Made by a program: the position numbers and the translations under genes. From NCBI RefSeq assembly GCF_001043955.1, contig NZ_LABZ01000201.1, forward strand, positions 1 through 48,119: a stretch of 48,119 bases of DNA, read 5' to 3'. The DNA is from Methylobacterium tarhaniae (GTDB lineage Bacteria > Pseudomonadota > Alphaproteobacteria > Rhizobiales > Beijerinckiaceae). This document shows positions 24,674-33,086 of the stretch, one piece after another (positions within the stretch are counted from its first letter, which is position 1; each line of letters starts with the position of its first letter). Below the pieces are notes generated by a model. The model was not told the origin of the DNA. It ran no database searches and saw only the letters and a list, made by a program, of their open reading frames with translations.

Positions 24674-25453
24674 ATGCGTCACACCCGCGCCCTCTGGGCC
24701 GCCTGCCTCCTTCTCCTCGCCGCTCCGGCCTCGGCCGCGGATCCCACGACGGTGTTCGCGGCGGCGAGCCTGAAGAACGCCCTCGACGAGGCCGGCAAGG
24801 CCTTCACGGCCGAGAGCGGGATCCCGGTCAGGGCGAGCTACGCCGCCTCCTCGGCGCTGGCGCGCCAGATCGAGCAGGGCGCGCCCGCCGACCTCTTCGC
24901 CTCGGCCGACCTCGACTGGATGGACTATCTCGCCGCCCGCAAGCTGATCCGGCCCGAGACCCGGGTGAACCTCCTCGCCAACCGCCTGGTCGTGGTGGCG
25001 CCGAAGGACGCGCGGGTGGGGGAGGCGGCGTTCACGCCGGACTGGTTCGCCCGGGCCCTCGGTCCCGGCGGGCGGCTCGCCACCGGGGAGGTCTCTTCGG
25101 TGCCGATCGGCAAGTACGCCAAGGCGGCGTTCGAGAAGCTGGGGCTGTGGGCGCAGGTGCAGCCGCGGCTCGCCCAGGCCGACAACGTGCGAGCGGCGCT
25201 GGCGCTGGTCTCGCGCGGCGAGGCGCCGCTCGGCGTGGTCTACGAGAGCGACGCCAAGTCAGATCCGGGGGTGAAGGTGGTGGGGGTGTTTCCGGCCGAC
25301 AGCCATCCGCCGGTTGTCTATCCCTTCGCGGTGACGGCGGAGGCCAAGGGCGAGGGCGGCGCGCGCTTCCTCGCCTATCTGAGGGGCAAGGCCGCCCGGC
25401 GCTTCTTCGAGGCGCCGGGCTTCACGATGATCGGGGAGGGGGCGTCGCAATAG
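24674..25453 (+). CDS. modA: Molybdate ABC transporter periplasmic binding protein (ModA)
   Basis: A 259-residue precursor with signal peptide (1-21, cleavage after ASA). The mature protein carries TTVFAAASLKNALDEAG at the N-terminus, YAASSALARQIEQGAPADLF, SADLDWMDYL and EVSSVPIGKYAK, typical ModA elements that hold the oxyanion of molybdate or tungstate. It donates substrate to ModB/ModC, neither of which is present in this window. The ATG follows AAGGACACCCGCC. It ends 15 bp from the convergent epimerase gene. Confidence 0.92.
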   Translation: MRHTRALWAACLLLLAAPASAADPTTVFAAASLKNALDEAGKAFTAESGIPVRASYAASSALARQIEQGAPADLFASADLDWMDYLAARKLIRPETRVNLLANRLVVVAPKDARVGEAAFTPDWFARALGPGGRLATGEVSSVPIGKYAKAAFEKLGLWAQVQPRLAQADNVRAALALVSRGEAPLGVVYESDAKSDPGVKVVGVFPADSHPPVVYPFAVTAEAKGEGGARFLAYLRGKAARRFFEAPGFTMIGEGASQ

Positions 25454-25468
25454 GGTGCCCCGCCCGCA

Positions 25469-26470
25469 TCAGGCGAGCTGGAAGCCGAAGGCGAGGGGGT
25501 CGCGCTCGTCGACCAGGATGGTGTTGTGCCCGATCACCCGGGCCCAGCCGCCGATGCTCGGGCGGATGGCGGCGCGCCCGCCGACCTCCGCTTCGCTCTC
25601 CACCCGGCCGTGGAACAGCGTGCCGATGATGCTCTCGTGCACGAAGTCGTCGCCCACCGTCAGCAGCCCCTTGGCGACGCGCTGCGCCATGCGGGCGGAG
25701 GTACCGGTGCCGCAGGGCGAGCGGTCGATGCCCTTAGTCCCGTAGAATACCGCGTTGCGGGCATGCGCCTGCGGGTGCTTCGGGCGGTCGGCCCAGAGCA
25801 CGTGGCTCACGCCGTGGATGCGCGGATCCTCCGGATGGACCGGCGCCACCGCCCGCTGCACTGCCTCGCGCACCCGGGGGCTCAGGGTCAGGATCTCGGC
25901 GGAGGTCATGCCGTCGAGGCCGGCCCAGCCGGGTTGCGGCTCGACGATGGCGTAGAAGTTGCCCCCGTAGGACACGTCGACGGTGAGGCGCCCGAGGCCC
26001 GGCACCTCGACCTCGACGTCGGCGGCGTGCAGGTAGCTCGGGATGTTGTAGAGCCGGACCTCGTCGACGAAGCGGCCGTTGCGGCGATACTCGACCTCGA
26101 CCTTGCCGGCCGGAACCTCGAGGGCGAGGCGCCCCTCCTGGCGGGGCACCACGAAGCCCTGCTCCAAGGCTACCGTGACGGTGCCGATCGTGCCGTGGCC
26201 ACACATCGGCAGGCACCCCGAGACCTCGATGAACAGCACGCCGAGCTCGCAATCCTCCCGCGACGGCGGGTAGAGGATCGAGCCGGACATCGCGTCGTGG
26301 CCGCGCGGCTCGAACATCAGGGCCCGGCGCACCCAATCGTGCTCGGCGACGAAGATCTGCCGCTTCTCGCCCATCGACACGTTGGGCAGGACCGGCGCCC
26401 CGCCGGCGACCACCCGCACCGGGTTGCCGCAGGTATGGGCGTCGACGCAGAGGAAGGTGTGCGGATGCAT
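25469..26470 (-). CDS. Proline racemase superfamily: 4-hydroxyproline 2-epimerase or proline racemase
   Basis: A 333-residue enzyme with both general acid/base cysteines: Cys90 in GCLPMCGHGTIG and Cys253 in DRSPCGTGTSAR. Presence of both cysteines excludes trans-3-hydroxyproline dehydratase, which lacks one. Proline racemases and 4-hydroxyproline 2-epimerases are similar; the latter is common in soil alphaproteobacteria as first step of hydroxyproline use. The N-terminus has VDAHTCGNPVRVV. Apart from ModA next to it, no hydroxyproline oxidase, deaminase or transporter is in the window, so the choice remains open. Confidence 0.9.
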   Translation of the reverse strand: MHPHTFLCVDAHTCGNPVRVVAGGAPVLPNVSMGEKRQIFVAEHDWVRRALMFEPRGHDAMSGSILYPPSREDCELGVLFIEVSGCLPMCGHGTIGTVTVALEQGFVVPRQEGRLALEVPAGKVEVEYRRNGRFVDEVRLYNIPSYLHAADVEVEVPGLGRLTVDVSYGGNFYAIVEPQPGWAGLDGMTSAEILTLSPRVREAVQRAVAPVHPEDPRIHGVSHVLWADRPKHPQAHARNAVFYGTKGIDRSPCGTGTSARMAQRVAKGLLTVGDDFVHESIIGTLFHGRVESEAEVGGRAAIRPSIGGWARVIGHNTILVDERDPLAFGFQLA

Positions 26471-26717
26471 GGCGGGAAGGGCCTCAGGGAGATGCGCGGT
26501 CGTCCCTTCGTCGCAGAAATCGCCGCACCGTCAAAGGGCGCCGGAGGCGCGATCACGGTCGAGGACCGGCGTCTCATCCCGCTCCCCCGCCGGGCCAGAT
26601 GACGCGCCGGCAGACGCGCGACCTTAGGCAACCCGGCGATGCTTCCGGCGTTCTCGGCTTCGTGGCGCGGCCCGGCGACGGGCCCGCGCGTTTGCGGCCG
26701 TCGAGAGGAGGTTGCCG

Positions 26718-27431
26718 ATGATGGACAATATCGTTCAGGGGTTCACGCAGTTCCGCGAGCAGGTGTTTCCGAGCCAGCGCTCCGTCTATCAGCGCCTCGT
26801 TCATGACGGCCAGAAACCGAAGGCCCTGGTGATCTCCTGCGCCGATTCCCGCGTCGTGCCCGAACTGATCACCCAGGCGGGTCCGGGCGAATTGTTCGTC
26901 ACCCGCAACGTCGGCAACATCGTGCCGCCCTTCGCCACCATGCTGGGCGGCGTGACGGCGGCGGTCGAGTACGCGGTGATGGCGCTCGGCGTGCGCGACA
27001 TCGTGGTCTGCGGCCACTCCGATTGCGGCGCCATGAAGGGCCTGCTCACGCCGGGCCTCGCCGAGAAGATGCCGAACGTGGGCGCCTGGCTGCGCCACGG
27101 CGAGGCCGCCCGCAAGATCGTCTGCGACGCCTATCCGGACGACATCGACGACAAGCGCCGCCTGCACGCCCTCGCCATGGAGAACGTGCTGGTGCAGCTC
27201 AACCACCTGCGCACCCACCCGGCGGTGGCGAGCGCGCTCGCCGCGGGCCAGCTCACCCTGCACGGCTGGCTGTTCGAGATCGAGACCGGTCACCTGCTGG
27301 TCTATGACGGCGAGGTCGGCCGCTTCGTGGTCCTCGCCGAGGAGGACGACCTTCCGGTGGCACAGGCCTCCGCGTCGCCGCGCCTCGCCGCGGCCGGCGT
27401 GGGCGTGCCGGAGGTCCGGGCGGCCGAGTAG
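26718..27431 (+). CDS. Beta-class carbonic anhydrase
   Basis: A 237-residue zinc enzyme that hydrates CO2 to bicarbonate. Zinc ligands are Cys41, His100 and Cys103, with Asp43-Arg45 forming the dyad (ISCADSRV and VVCGHSDCGAM). Length and motifs match the plant-type clade, including RNVGNIVPP. The ATG at 26718 has AGGAGG seven bases upstream; a TTG 6 bp earlier is also in frame but has poorer spacing. The C-terminal 25 residues (ASASPRLAAAGVGVPEVRAA) are low complexity. It is a single-gene unit. Confidence 0.95.
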   Translation: MMDNIVQGFTQFREQVFPSQRSVYQRLVHDGQKPKALVISCADSRVVPELITQAGPGELFVTRNVGNIVPPFATMLGGVTAAVEYAVMALGVRDIVVCGHSDCGAMKGLLTPGLAEKMPNVGAWLRHGEAARKIVCDAYPDDIDDKRRLHALAMENVLVQLNHLRTHPAVASALAAGQLTLHGWLFEIETGHLLVYDGEVGRFVVLAEEDDLPVAQASASPRLAAAGVGVPEVRAAE

Positions 27432-27489
27432 CGGGTGGCGAGTCGCGGATGGATTGACAGGCGGGAAGCGGCGGGTGAGGACCCCCGGC

Positions 27490-27756
27490 ATGGCCGAACT
27501 CCGACCCGACCGCTCCCGCGACGCCGCCTTCGCGTGGATCGCCGCCGCCGCCACCCTGGCGACGATTCTCGTGGCCCACGTCGCGCCGGCCCGCGGGCCG
27601 GCGCCGCAGCCGATCGCCCTGTCGCCCGCCGAGGATCCCGGCTGCCGCGAATGGACCGATTCCTGCCGCGTCTGCACCCGCGACGCCGACGGGGTCCATT
27701 GCTCCACTCCCGGCTTCGCCTGCCAGCGCGAGGCCCTGCGCTGCTCCGCCCGCTGA
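27490..27756 (+). CDS. Small membrane-anchored cysteine-rich protein
   Basis: An 88-residue protein with an N-terminal membrane helix (AAFAWIAAAATLATILVAHV, about 12-31), a proline-rich linker and a compact tail with six cysteines in 33 residues: CREWTDSCRVC, DGVHCS and GFACQREALRC. The pattern suggests a small periplasmic domain with three disulfides. The ATG has GTGAGGA upstream. It follows the carbonic anhydrase by 58 bp on the same strand and could be cotranscribed. No function is known to me. Confidence 0.7.
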   Translation: MAELRPDRSRDAAFAWIAAAATLATILVAHVAPARGPAPQPIALSPAEDPGCREWTDSCRVCTRDADGVHCSTPGFACQREALRCSAR

Positions 27757-27806
27757 GCGGGCCCCCGCGGCGCGGCGAACCGGATCGCCTCCGGCTTCCC
27801 GGCATC

Positions 27807-27851
27807 GCGCAGAATCTCGGGGCGCAGGATCTCGGGGCGCAGGATCTCGGG
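27807..27851. repeat. 3 x 15-bp tandem repeat
   Basis: Units 27807-27821, 27822-27836 and 27837-27851. The second and third are identical (GCGCAGGATCTCGGG) and the first differs in one base. It lies in noncoding sequence between convergent genes. Confidence 0.9.
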
Positions 27852-27937
27852 CCCCGTCGCGAAGCCCGGGAACACCAAAAGAATCGATCGGAATTTATTC
27901 CCGATACCCGTCTTGTGGTCCCAGCCCGTTCGCCTCG

Positions 27938-27977
27938 CGCAGGAAGGCGGGGTGGCGCGCCGCCCCGCCTTCCTGCG
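27938..27977. terminator. Strong bidirectional hairpin between convergent genes
   Basis: Perfect 15-bp inverted repeat CGCAGGAAGGCGGGG / CCCCGCCTTCCTGCG with a 10-nt loop containing GGCGCGCC. It is 11 bp past the manC stop and serves the convergent plus-strand gene too; on the plus strand it is followed by CTTTC. Confidence 0.75.
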
Positions 27978-27988
27978 GCTTTCGGGCG

Positions 27989-29434
27989 TTACGCGCCCTC
28001 GCGGCCGTAGACGTCCTCGATGCGGATGATGTCGTCCTCGCCGGTATAGCTGCCGACCTGGACCTCGATCAGCTCGAGCGGGATCTTGCCCGGATTGGCC
28101 AGACGGTGCACGCAGCCGATCGGCAGGTAGGCCGCCTCGTTCTCGTGCACGAGGCGCACCACTCCGTCCACCGTCACCTCGGCGGTGCCGCGCACCACCA
28201 CCCAGTGCTCGGCCCGGTGATGGTGCTTCTGCAGCGACAGCCGCCCGCCCGGCTTCACGGTGATCCGCTTCACCTGGAAGCGTCCGCCGATGTCGATGCG
28301 CTGGTAGGAGCCCCAGGGCCGGTACATCAGCCGGTGGGCATCCGCCTCGGGCTCGCTCCGCCGGCGCAGGCCCTCGACCAGGCCCTTCACCTCGCCCGCG
28401 GCGGTGCGGCTCGTCACCAGCACCGCGTCGTCCGTCGTCACCACCACCACGTCGTCGAGGCCGACCACCGTGGTCAGGATCTCGCCGGTGGAATGGACCA
28501 GGCTGTTGCGGGTGTTGCGCAAGGCCACCCGGCCGCGCAGGGCGTTGCCCTCGGCGTCCCGTGCGGCGATGTCCCACAGGGCGCCCCAGGTGCCGATATC
28601 CGACCACGGGAAGCTCACCGGCAGGACGCCGGCCCGCTCGGTCCGTTCCATCACCGCGTAGTCGATCGAGATCTGCGGCGCCTTCCCGAAGGCCTCCGCG
28701 CCGAGGCGCACGAAGTCGAGGTCGCGCGCGGCCGTCGCGAGCGCCGCGCTGGCGGCGGCGAGCACCTCCGGCGCATGGACCTCGAGCTCGTCCAGCATCA
28801 CGTCGGCGCGGAACAGGAAGTAGCCGCCGTTCCACAATGCGCCCTCGTCGATGAGGCCGGCGGCGCGGGACGCATCCGGCTTCTCGAGGAAGCGCGCGAC
28901 GGCGCGGGCGCCGGACGCACCCGCTTCGCCGGGCAGGGCGCCGCCCGGCTGGATGTAGCCGTAGGCGGTGGAGGGCTGGGTCGGCGCGATGCCGAGCGTC
29001 ATGATGTGGCCGGCCCGGGCCCCGGCCCGGGCGGCCCGGGCGGCAGCGACGAAGCCAGCCTCGTCGCCGATCGCGTGGTCGGCGGGTAGGATCAGCACCA
29101 GGGCTTGCGGGTCGCGGGCGGCGGCGTGGAGCGCCGCCACGGCGACGGCCGGGGCGGAGTCGCGCCGGCACGGCTCCAGCAGGATGTCGGCCCCGATCCC
29201 GCCCTGGGCGAGCTGCTCGGCGACGAGGAAGCGGGCGTCGTTGGCGGTGATCACCGCCGGCCGAGCGAAGGTGGCGTCGGACAGCCGCGCGGCGGTGGCC
29301 TGGAACGACGAGCGCCCGGGCTCGGCGAGGGGAATGAACTGCTTGGGAAAGCTCTCGCGGGAGGCCGGCCACAGCCGCGTCCCCGATCCGCCGCACAGGA
29401 TCACCGGGTGGATCAAGTCACCAGCATCGGACAT
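27989..29434 (-). CDS. manC: Mannose-1-phosphate guanylyltransferase/mannose-6-phosphate isomerase (ManC)
   Basis: A 481-residue bifunctional enzyme. The N-terminal nucleotidyltransferase (1-290) has the pyrophosphorylase signature VILCGGSGTRLWPASRESFP, FLEKPDA and WNGGYFLFRAD. The C-terminal cupin (about 365-475) has PWGSYQRID, VKPGGRLSLQKHHHRAEHWV and GTAEVTVDG. It makes GDP-mannose for exopolysaccharide or glycan synthesis. The ATG at 29434 follows CCGGAGCC; longer upstream frames lack similarity. No other sugar-nucleotide genes are adjacent. Confidence 0.95.
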   Translation of the reverse strand: MSDAGDLIHPVILCGGSGTRLWPASRESFPKQFIPLAEPGRSSFQATAARLSDATFARPAVITANDARFLVAEQLAQGGIGADILLEPCRRDSAPAVAVAALHAAARDPQALVLILPADHAIGDEAGFVAAARAARAGARAGHIMTLGIAPTQPSTAYGYIQPGGALPGEAGASGARAVARFLEKPDASRAAGLIDEGALWNGGYFLFRADVMLDELEVHAPEVLAAASAALATAARDLDFVRLGAEAFGKAPQISIDYAVMERTERAGVLPVSFPWSDIGTWGALWDIAARDAEGNALRGRVALRNTRNSLVHSTGEILTTVVGLDDVVVVTTDDAVLVTSRTAAGEVKGLVEGLRRRSEPEADAHRLMYRPWGSYQRIDIGGRFQVKRITVKPGGRLSLQKHHHRAEHWVVVRGTAEVTVDGVVRLVHENEAAYLPIGCVHRLANPGKIPLELIEVQVGSYTGEDDIIRIEDVYGREGA

Positions 29435-29868
29435 GGTCGGGCTCCGGGCCGCGCGGCCCGGAGGGCTGCGCGGAAAAGGGATGTCTATCGACGGGGGATG
29501 TAGTCGAAAGGGAGGCTCGGCACAAAGGCGATGTCGCAGAGATCGGTTCGCGACGGCATTCGGACGTTCTTCCGGTCGTGATCCGGAGACCGGACGACGG
29601 ACCGATCGGACGTCCTCCGGGCGCCACGGGCCGCCGAGTTTGGCACGGTGATCGAGGGATCGAAAGAGGACGTGTCCCGCCGCTCGCGGCACTTCCGGCG
29701 ACGCCCCGGCACGGGCTCGCCTCGCAAGGGCTGGCGGAGGCGAAGGGCGGCCGTGTCGTCATCGGTCCGGCGGCGGGACCGCCGCATCGCTGCCATGCCC
29801 CGGCCCACCTTGTTGGTGCGCACCGCCTCCGGCACTGATCGGAACCGTACCGGCCTCTCAGGATCATC
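29435..29868. other. Divergent intergenic region manC / MFS exporter
   Basis: About 430 bp between divergent starts. I see no convincing gene: frames across it are short and Arg/Pro-rich. It should hold both promoters. The AT-richer part lies around 29480-29530. Confidence 0.45.
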
Positions 29869-31146
29869 ATGGCGAGCAGCGCAAGCGGCGGGGCGACCCC
29901 GGTCCCCGTCGAGACCACACGGGCCGAGCCGGGCTGGGCCGGGCCCGGCTTCGTCGAGTTCGTGGCCCTGATGGCCCTGATGATGGGCCTGACCGCGGTC
30001 ACCATCGACAGCTTCCTGCCAGCCTTCCCGGCGATCCAGCGCGACTTCGCGGTCGAGGATCCCAACCGGCTGCAGCTGCTGGTCTACGTCTACATGCTGG
30101 GCTTCGGCACCGCCCAGCTCTTCTACGGCCCGATCTCGGACGGGACCGGGCGGCGCCCGGCCCTGATCGCCGGCATCGGCATCTACCTCGCCGGCAGCGT
30201 GCTCGCCATGCTGGCGCCGAGCTTCGAGGTGCTGCTCCTCGCCCGCGCCATCCAGGGCATCGGGGGGGCGGCGGGCCGGGTGCTGGCGGTGGCGATCGTG
30301 CGCGACCGCTATGAGGGGCGCGACATGGCCCGGGTGATGTCGTTCTGCATGATGGTCTTCCTCATCGTGCCGATCCTCGCCCCCTCGATGGGCGGAGCCG
30401 TCCTTCTCGCCGGCAGCTGGCGCCTGATCTTCGGCATGATGCTGGTGCTGGCGCTCGTCACCCTGGCCTGGTTCGGCACGCGCCTGCCCGAGACCCTGCA
30501 CCCGGCCTTCCGCCGGCCGGTCTCGGCCCGGGCGATCGGGTCGGGCATCGCCGTCACGGTGCGGACGCGGGCGTCCTTCGGCTACGCCACGGCGCTCGGG
30601 CTCACCACCGGCTGCATCATGGCCTATGTCGGCTCGGCGCAAGGCGTCTTCGACACCGGCCTCTACCATCTCGGGCCGCTGTTCCCGGTCGCCTTCGCGC
30701 TGATCGCCGGGGCGATGGGCGTCGCGACGCTGATCAACGCGCGCCTGGTGCGCCGCCTCGGCATGCGGCGGCTGGCCCATGCGGGCATGCTCGGCCTGTT
30801 TCTCGCCGCCTGCCTCCAGCTCGCGCTGATCCTGGCCTTCGCGGGCAAGCCGCCCCTGTGGCTCCTGATCGCCACCCTGGCGGCGTGCCAATTCCTGATG
30901 AGCTTCGCGATGCCGAACTTCAACGCCCTGGCGATGGAGCCGCTGGCGGCGATCGCCGGCACCGCCTCGTCCTTCATCGGCTTCTACACCACGCTGCTCG
31001 CGGCCTTCTGCGGCCTCCTCGTCGGCCAGTCCTTCGACGGCACCGTCACCCCGCTCGCGCTCGGCTACTGGGTCTTGAGCGGCCTCGGCCTCGCGACGGT
31101 CCTGTGGACCGAGCGCGGCCGGCTGTTCGGCAGCGGGGGCCGGTAG
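29869..31146 (+). CDS. Bcr/CflA-family MFS multidrug exporter
   Basis: A 425-residue, 12-helix drug:proton antiporter of the Bcr/CflA group. It shows helix 1 TAVTIDSFLPAFPAI, the MFS loop motif YGPISDGTGRRPALIAG and motif C-like ARAIQGIGGAAGRVLAVAIV, with RDRYEG at the start of the next loop. The N-terminal 28 residues are hydrophilic. The ATG follows TCAGGATCATC. A DoxX gene follows at 56 bp. The substrate is unknown; related proteins export bicyclomycin, chloramphenicol or sulfonamides. Confidence 0.93.
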   Translation: MASSASGGATPVPVETTRAEPGWAGPGFVEFVALMALMMGLTAVTIDSFLPAFPAIQRDFAVEDPNRLQLLVYVYMLGFGTAQLFYGPISDGTGRRPALIAGIGIYLAGSVLAMLAPSFEVLLLARAIQGIGGAAGRVLAVAIVRDRYEGRDMARVMSFCMMVFLIVPILAPSMGGAVLLAGSWRLIFGMMLVLALVTLAWFGTRLPETLHPAFRRPVSARAIGSGIAVTVRTRASFGYATALGLTTGCIMAYVGSAQGVFDTGLYHLGPLFPVAFALIAGAMGVATLINARLVRRLGMRRLAHAGMLGLFLAACLQLALILAFAGKPPLWLLIATLAACQFLMSFAMPNFNALAMEPLAAIAGTASSFIGFYTTLLAAFCGLLVGQSFDGTVTPLALGYWVLSGLGLATVLWTERGRLFGSGGR

Positions 31147-31202
31147 AGCACCCTTAACCCCTCGCGGACCACCGTCCCCGCATCACGACGAGGAGTCTCG
31201 GG

Positions 31203-31739
31203 ATGGGTGCGCGCAACGACGGAATCCTGCTCGCCGGGCGGCTGCTCCTGGCCTCCGCCCTGCTGCCGGCGGCGATCGGGCGGGCGCTCAATCCGTCGGG
31301 GTTCGCCCTGACGCTCGCGGCGACCGGCATGCCCTACCCGAACGCCGTCGCCACCGCCTCGGTGGTGATCGGGCTGTTCGGGCCGCTGCTCCTCGCGCTC
31401 GGGCTGCTGCCGCGCCTCGTCGGCCTGGGCCTCGCCGTCCACGCGGTGGTGGCGGGGCTGCTGCTGCACCGGTTCTGGGACTTCTCCGGCGCCGTCGCCC
31501 GGGTCGAGCAGGAGCTGTTCCTGGCCCAACTCGGCCTCGCCGCCGGCTTCGTGCTCTACGCCGTCACCGGCCCGGGCGGCTGGAGCTGGCAGGGCTGGTG
31601 GCGGAAAGGCGAGTGGGATGCGGGCGAGCGCGCCCGAGGCGCCGAGCCGGCGCGCGCACCAGCCGCCCCCGCCGCGAAGGCGCCCCGCAAGCGCGCCGCC
31701 GCGCCGCGCACCCCCCGTCCGGCCAAGGCCGCGGCTTGA
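31203..31739 (+). CDS. DoxX-family membrane protein with basic Ala/Pro/Lys-rich tail
   Basis: A 178-residue protein. Residues 1-125 contain four membrane helices in DoxX order (GRLLLASALLPAAIGRALN; FALTLAATGMPYPNAVATA; LLLALGLLPRLVGLGLAVHA), typical of a family linked to quinone/thiosulfate or redox membrane complexes. Residues 140-178 are an unstructured tail rich in Ala, Pro, Lys and Arg (AAPAAKAPRKRAAAPRTPRP) resembling histone H1 or AlgP tails. The ATG follows ACGAGGAGTCTCGGG. DoxX function is not settled, and the tail presumably sits in the cytoplasm. Confidence 0.88.
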   Translation: MGARNDGILLAGRLLLASALLPAAIGRALNPSGFALTLAATGMPYPNAVATASVVIGLFGPLLLALGLLPRLVGLGLAVHAVVAGLLLHRFWDFSGAVARVEQELFLAQLGLAAGFVLYAVTGPGGWSWQGWWRKGEWDAGERARGAEPARAPAAPAAKAPRKRAAAPRTPRPAKAAA

Positions 31740-31767
31740 ACGACGGCCCCCGGGGATGCCGCCCGCG

Positions 31768-32934
31768 TCAGGCGGACATCCACCGGCTCTGGGCGGCGAC
31801 CTGCGGTTCCGGGTAGCGCGTGGTGATGTCGCAGGCGACCCCGATCAGCCGGCCGCCGCCTCCCGGCATCCGGACCATGCTGCCGCGGGCCGAGAGCCAG
31901 CGCAGCCGCCCCTCGTGGTCGATGATGCGGTACTGGGCGTCATAGGCCGACTCGCCCCGCAGGGCCGGCTCGAGGCTGGCGAGGACGCGCGGGAGATCCT
32001 CCGGCAGGATCATCGCCAGGAACTCGTCGAGCGGTCCGGTCGTCGCGCCCATCAGGCGGTCGCCGATCTCGGAGCAGGTGACCTGCCGGGTGAGCGGATC
32101 GACGTCCCAGGCCATCATCTCCGCCGCCTCCATGGCGAGGCGCAGCCGCTCCTCGCTGGTGCGCAGGGCCTCGGCGGCGCGGACCTGCTCGTCGATGTCG
32201 GCCATGGTGCCGACCCACTCGCGGATCGTGCCGTCGGGGCTCTCGAGCGGCACGGCGCGGCCGAGCATCCAGCGATACTGGCCGCCGCGGTGGCGCACCC
32301 GGTAGGTCGTGTCGAGCGGGGTGCCGCTCTGGCAGCAGGCTCGCCACAGGGCCTCGGTGGCCGCACGGTCGTCCGGGTGCAGCGCGTCGAGCCAGCCGAA
32401 GCCCTGAAGCTCGGAATCGCACAGACCGGTGCGGGCGCTCAGGCCGAAGGTCTGGGCCAGGCTGCCGTCCGGGCCCGAGCGCCATTCCACCGCCGCGCTC
32501 GCCTCGACCAGGGCACGGTAGCGCTGCTCGCTCTCCTGCAGGCCGTCCGCCGGTTCCTGCGGGCCGGAGACCGGCGGCGCACTCGCCGTCGGCGCGATCT
32601 GCCGGAAACTCGGCTCGTAGCGGCCGAGCGGCAGGTCGATGCGCACGTCGAGGGGGCAGGTGGGGTCGGCGTAGATCTGCTGCAGCACCTGGCGCAGGCG
32701 CCGGGCCTCGACGCGCACGATGGCGTCCGTCGCCGGATCGAAGCTGGTCGAACGGCCGAGGGCGTCGGTCGCGATGGTGTAGGACTTGAGCAGGCTGCCG
32801 CGTCCGGCCAGGCTCTCGTGCACCACGTAGGACAGGAAGGCCGAGAGTTGCGGCGACTTCTTCAGCGGCGGCAGGTTCAGCAAGACGTCCAGGGCAGCGT
32901 GGATGTTCTCGGTCCCGATCGCTTCCCGATCCAT
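31768..32934 (-). CDS. PAS-PAS protein with N-terminal winged-helix-like region and no catalytic output
   Basis: A 388-residue protein. Residues 8-112 match the N-terminal region seen in many TPR, cyclase and sensor proteins of soil bacteria: LKKSPQLSAFLSYVVHESLA, LKSYTIATDALGRSTSFDPA, TDAIVRVEARRLRQVLQQIY, VRIDLPLGRYEPSF. It looks like a winged-helix DNA-binding fold. Two PAS domains follow (about 135-255, with GQYRWMLGRAVPLESPDG and WVGTMADID; about 260-375, with LRWLSARGSMVRMPG and GVACDIT). It ends there: no histidine kinase, GGDEF or cyclase domain. The ATG is at 32934. A NarL-type regulator lies upstream on the same strand. Confidence 0.82.
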   Translation of the reverse strand: MDREAIGTENIHAALDVLLNLPPLKKSPQLSAFLSYVVHESLAGRGSLLKSYTIATDALGRSTSFDPATDAIVRVEARRLRQVLQQIYADPTCPLDVRIDLPLGRYEPSFRQIAPTASAPPVSGPQEPADGLQESEQRYRALVEASAAVEWRSGPDGSLAQTFGLSARTGLCDSELQGFGWLDALHPDDRAATEALWRACCQSGTPLDTTYRVRHRGGQYRWMLGRAVPLESPDGTIREWVGTMADIDEQVRAAEALRTSEERLRLAMEAAEMMAWDVDPLTRQVTCSEIGDRLMGATTGPLDEFLAMILPEDLPRVLASLEPALRGESAYDAQYRIIDHEGRLRWLSARGSMVRMPGGGGRLIGVACDITTRYPEPQVAAQSRWMSA

Positions 32935-33061
32935 CGCTCGTTCCCGTCACGCTTCGCCCCGCAGCGGATCCCGTCGATCCCGCAACGCGACAGCGCTCCG
33001 TCCCGCCACGATTGAACCGTCAACCGATGATGCGAGCGCCCCTCGTCGTCCGATCCGCTAC

Positions 33062-33079
33062 GCCGTAAGCTGATACGGC
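33062..33079. promoter_or_regulatory. Inverted repeat GCCGTA-N6-TACGGC
   Basis: Perfect 6-bp arms with 6-bp spacer, 8 bp from the second dyad and about 130 bp upstream of the PAS gene start. Confidence 0.4.
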
Positions 33080-33086
33080 AGCAGCC

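Noticed and set aside
26574..29396. 940-codon minus-strand frame
   Set aside because: Runs opposite the carbonic anhydrase and across manC in the wrong frame, with no similarity.
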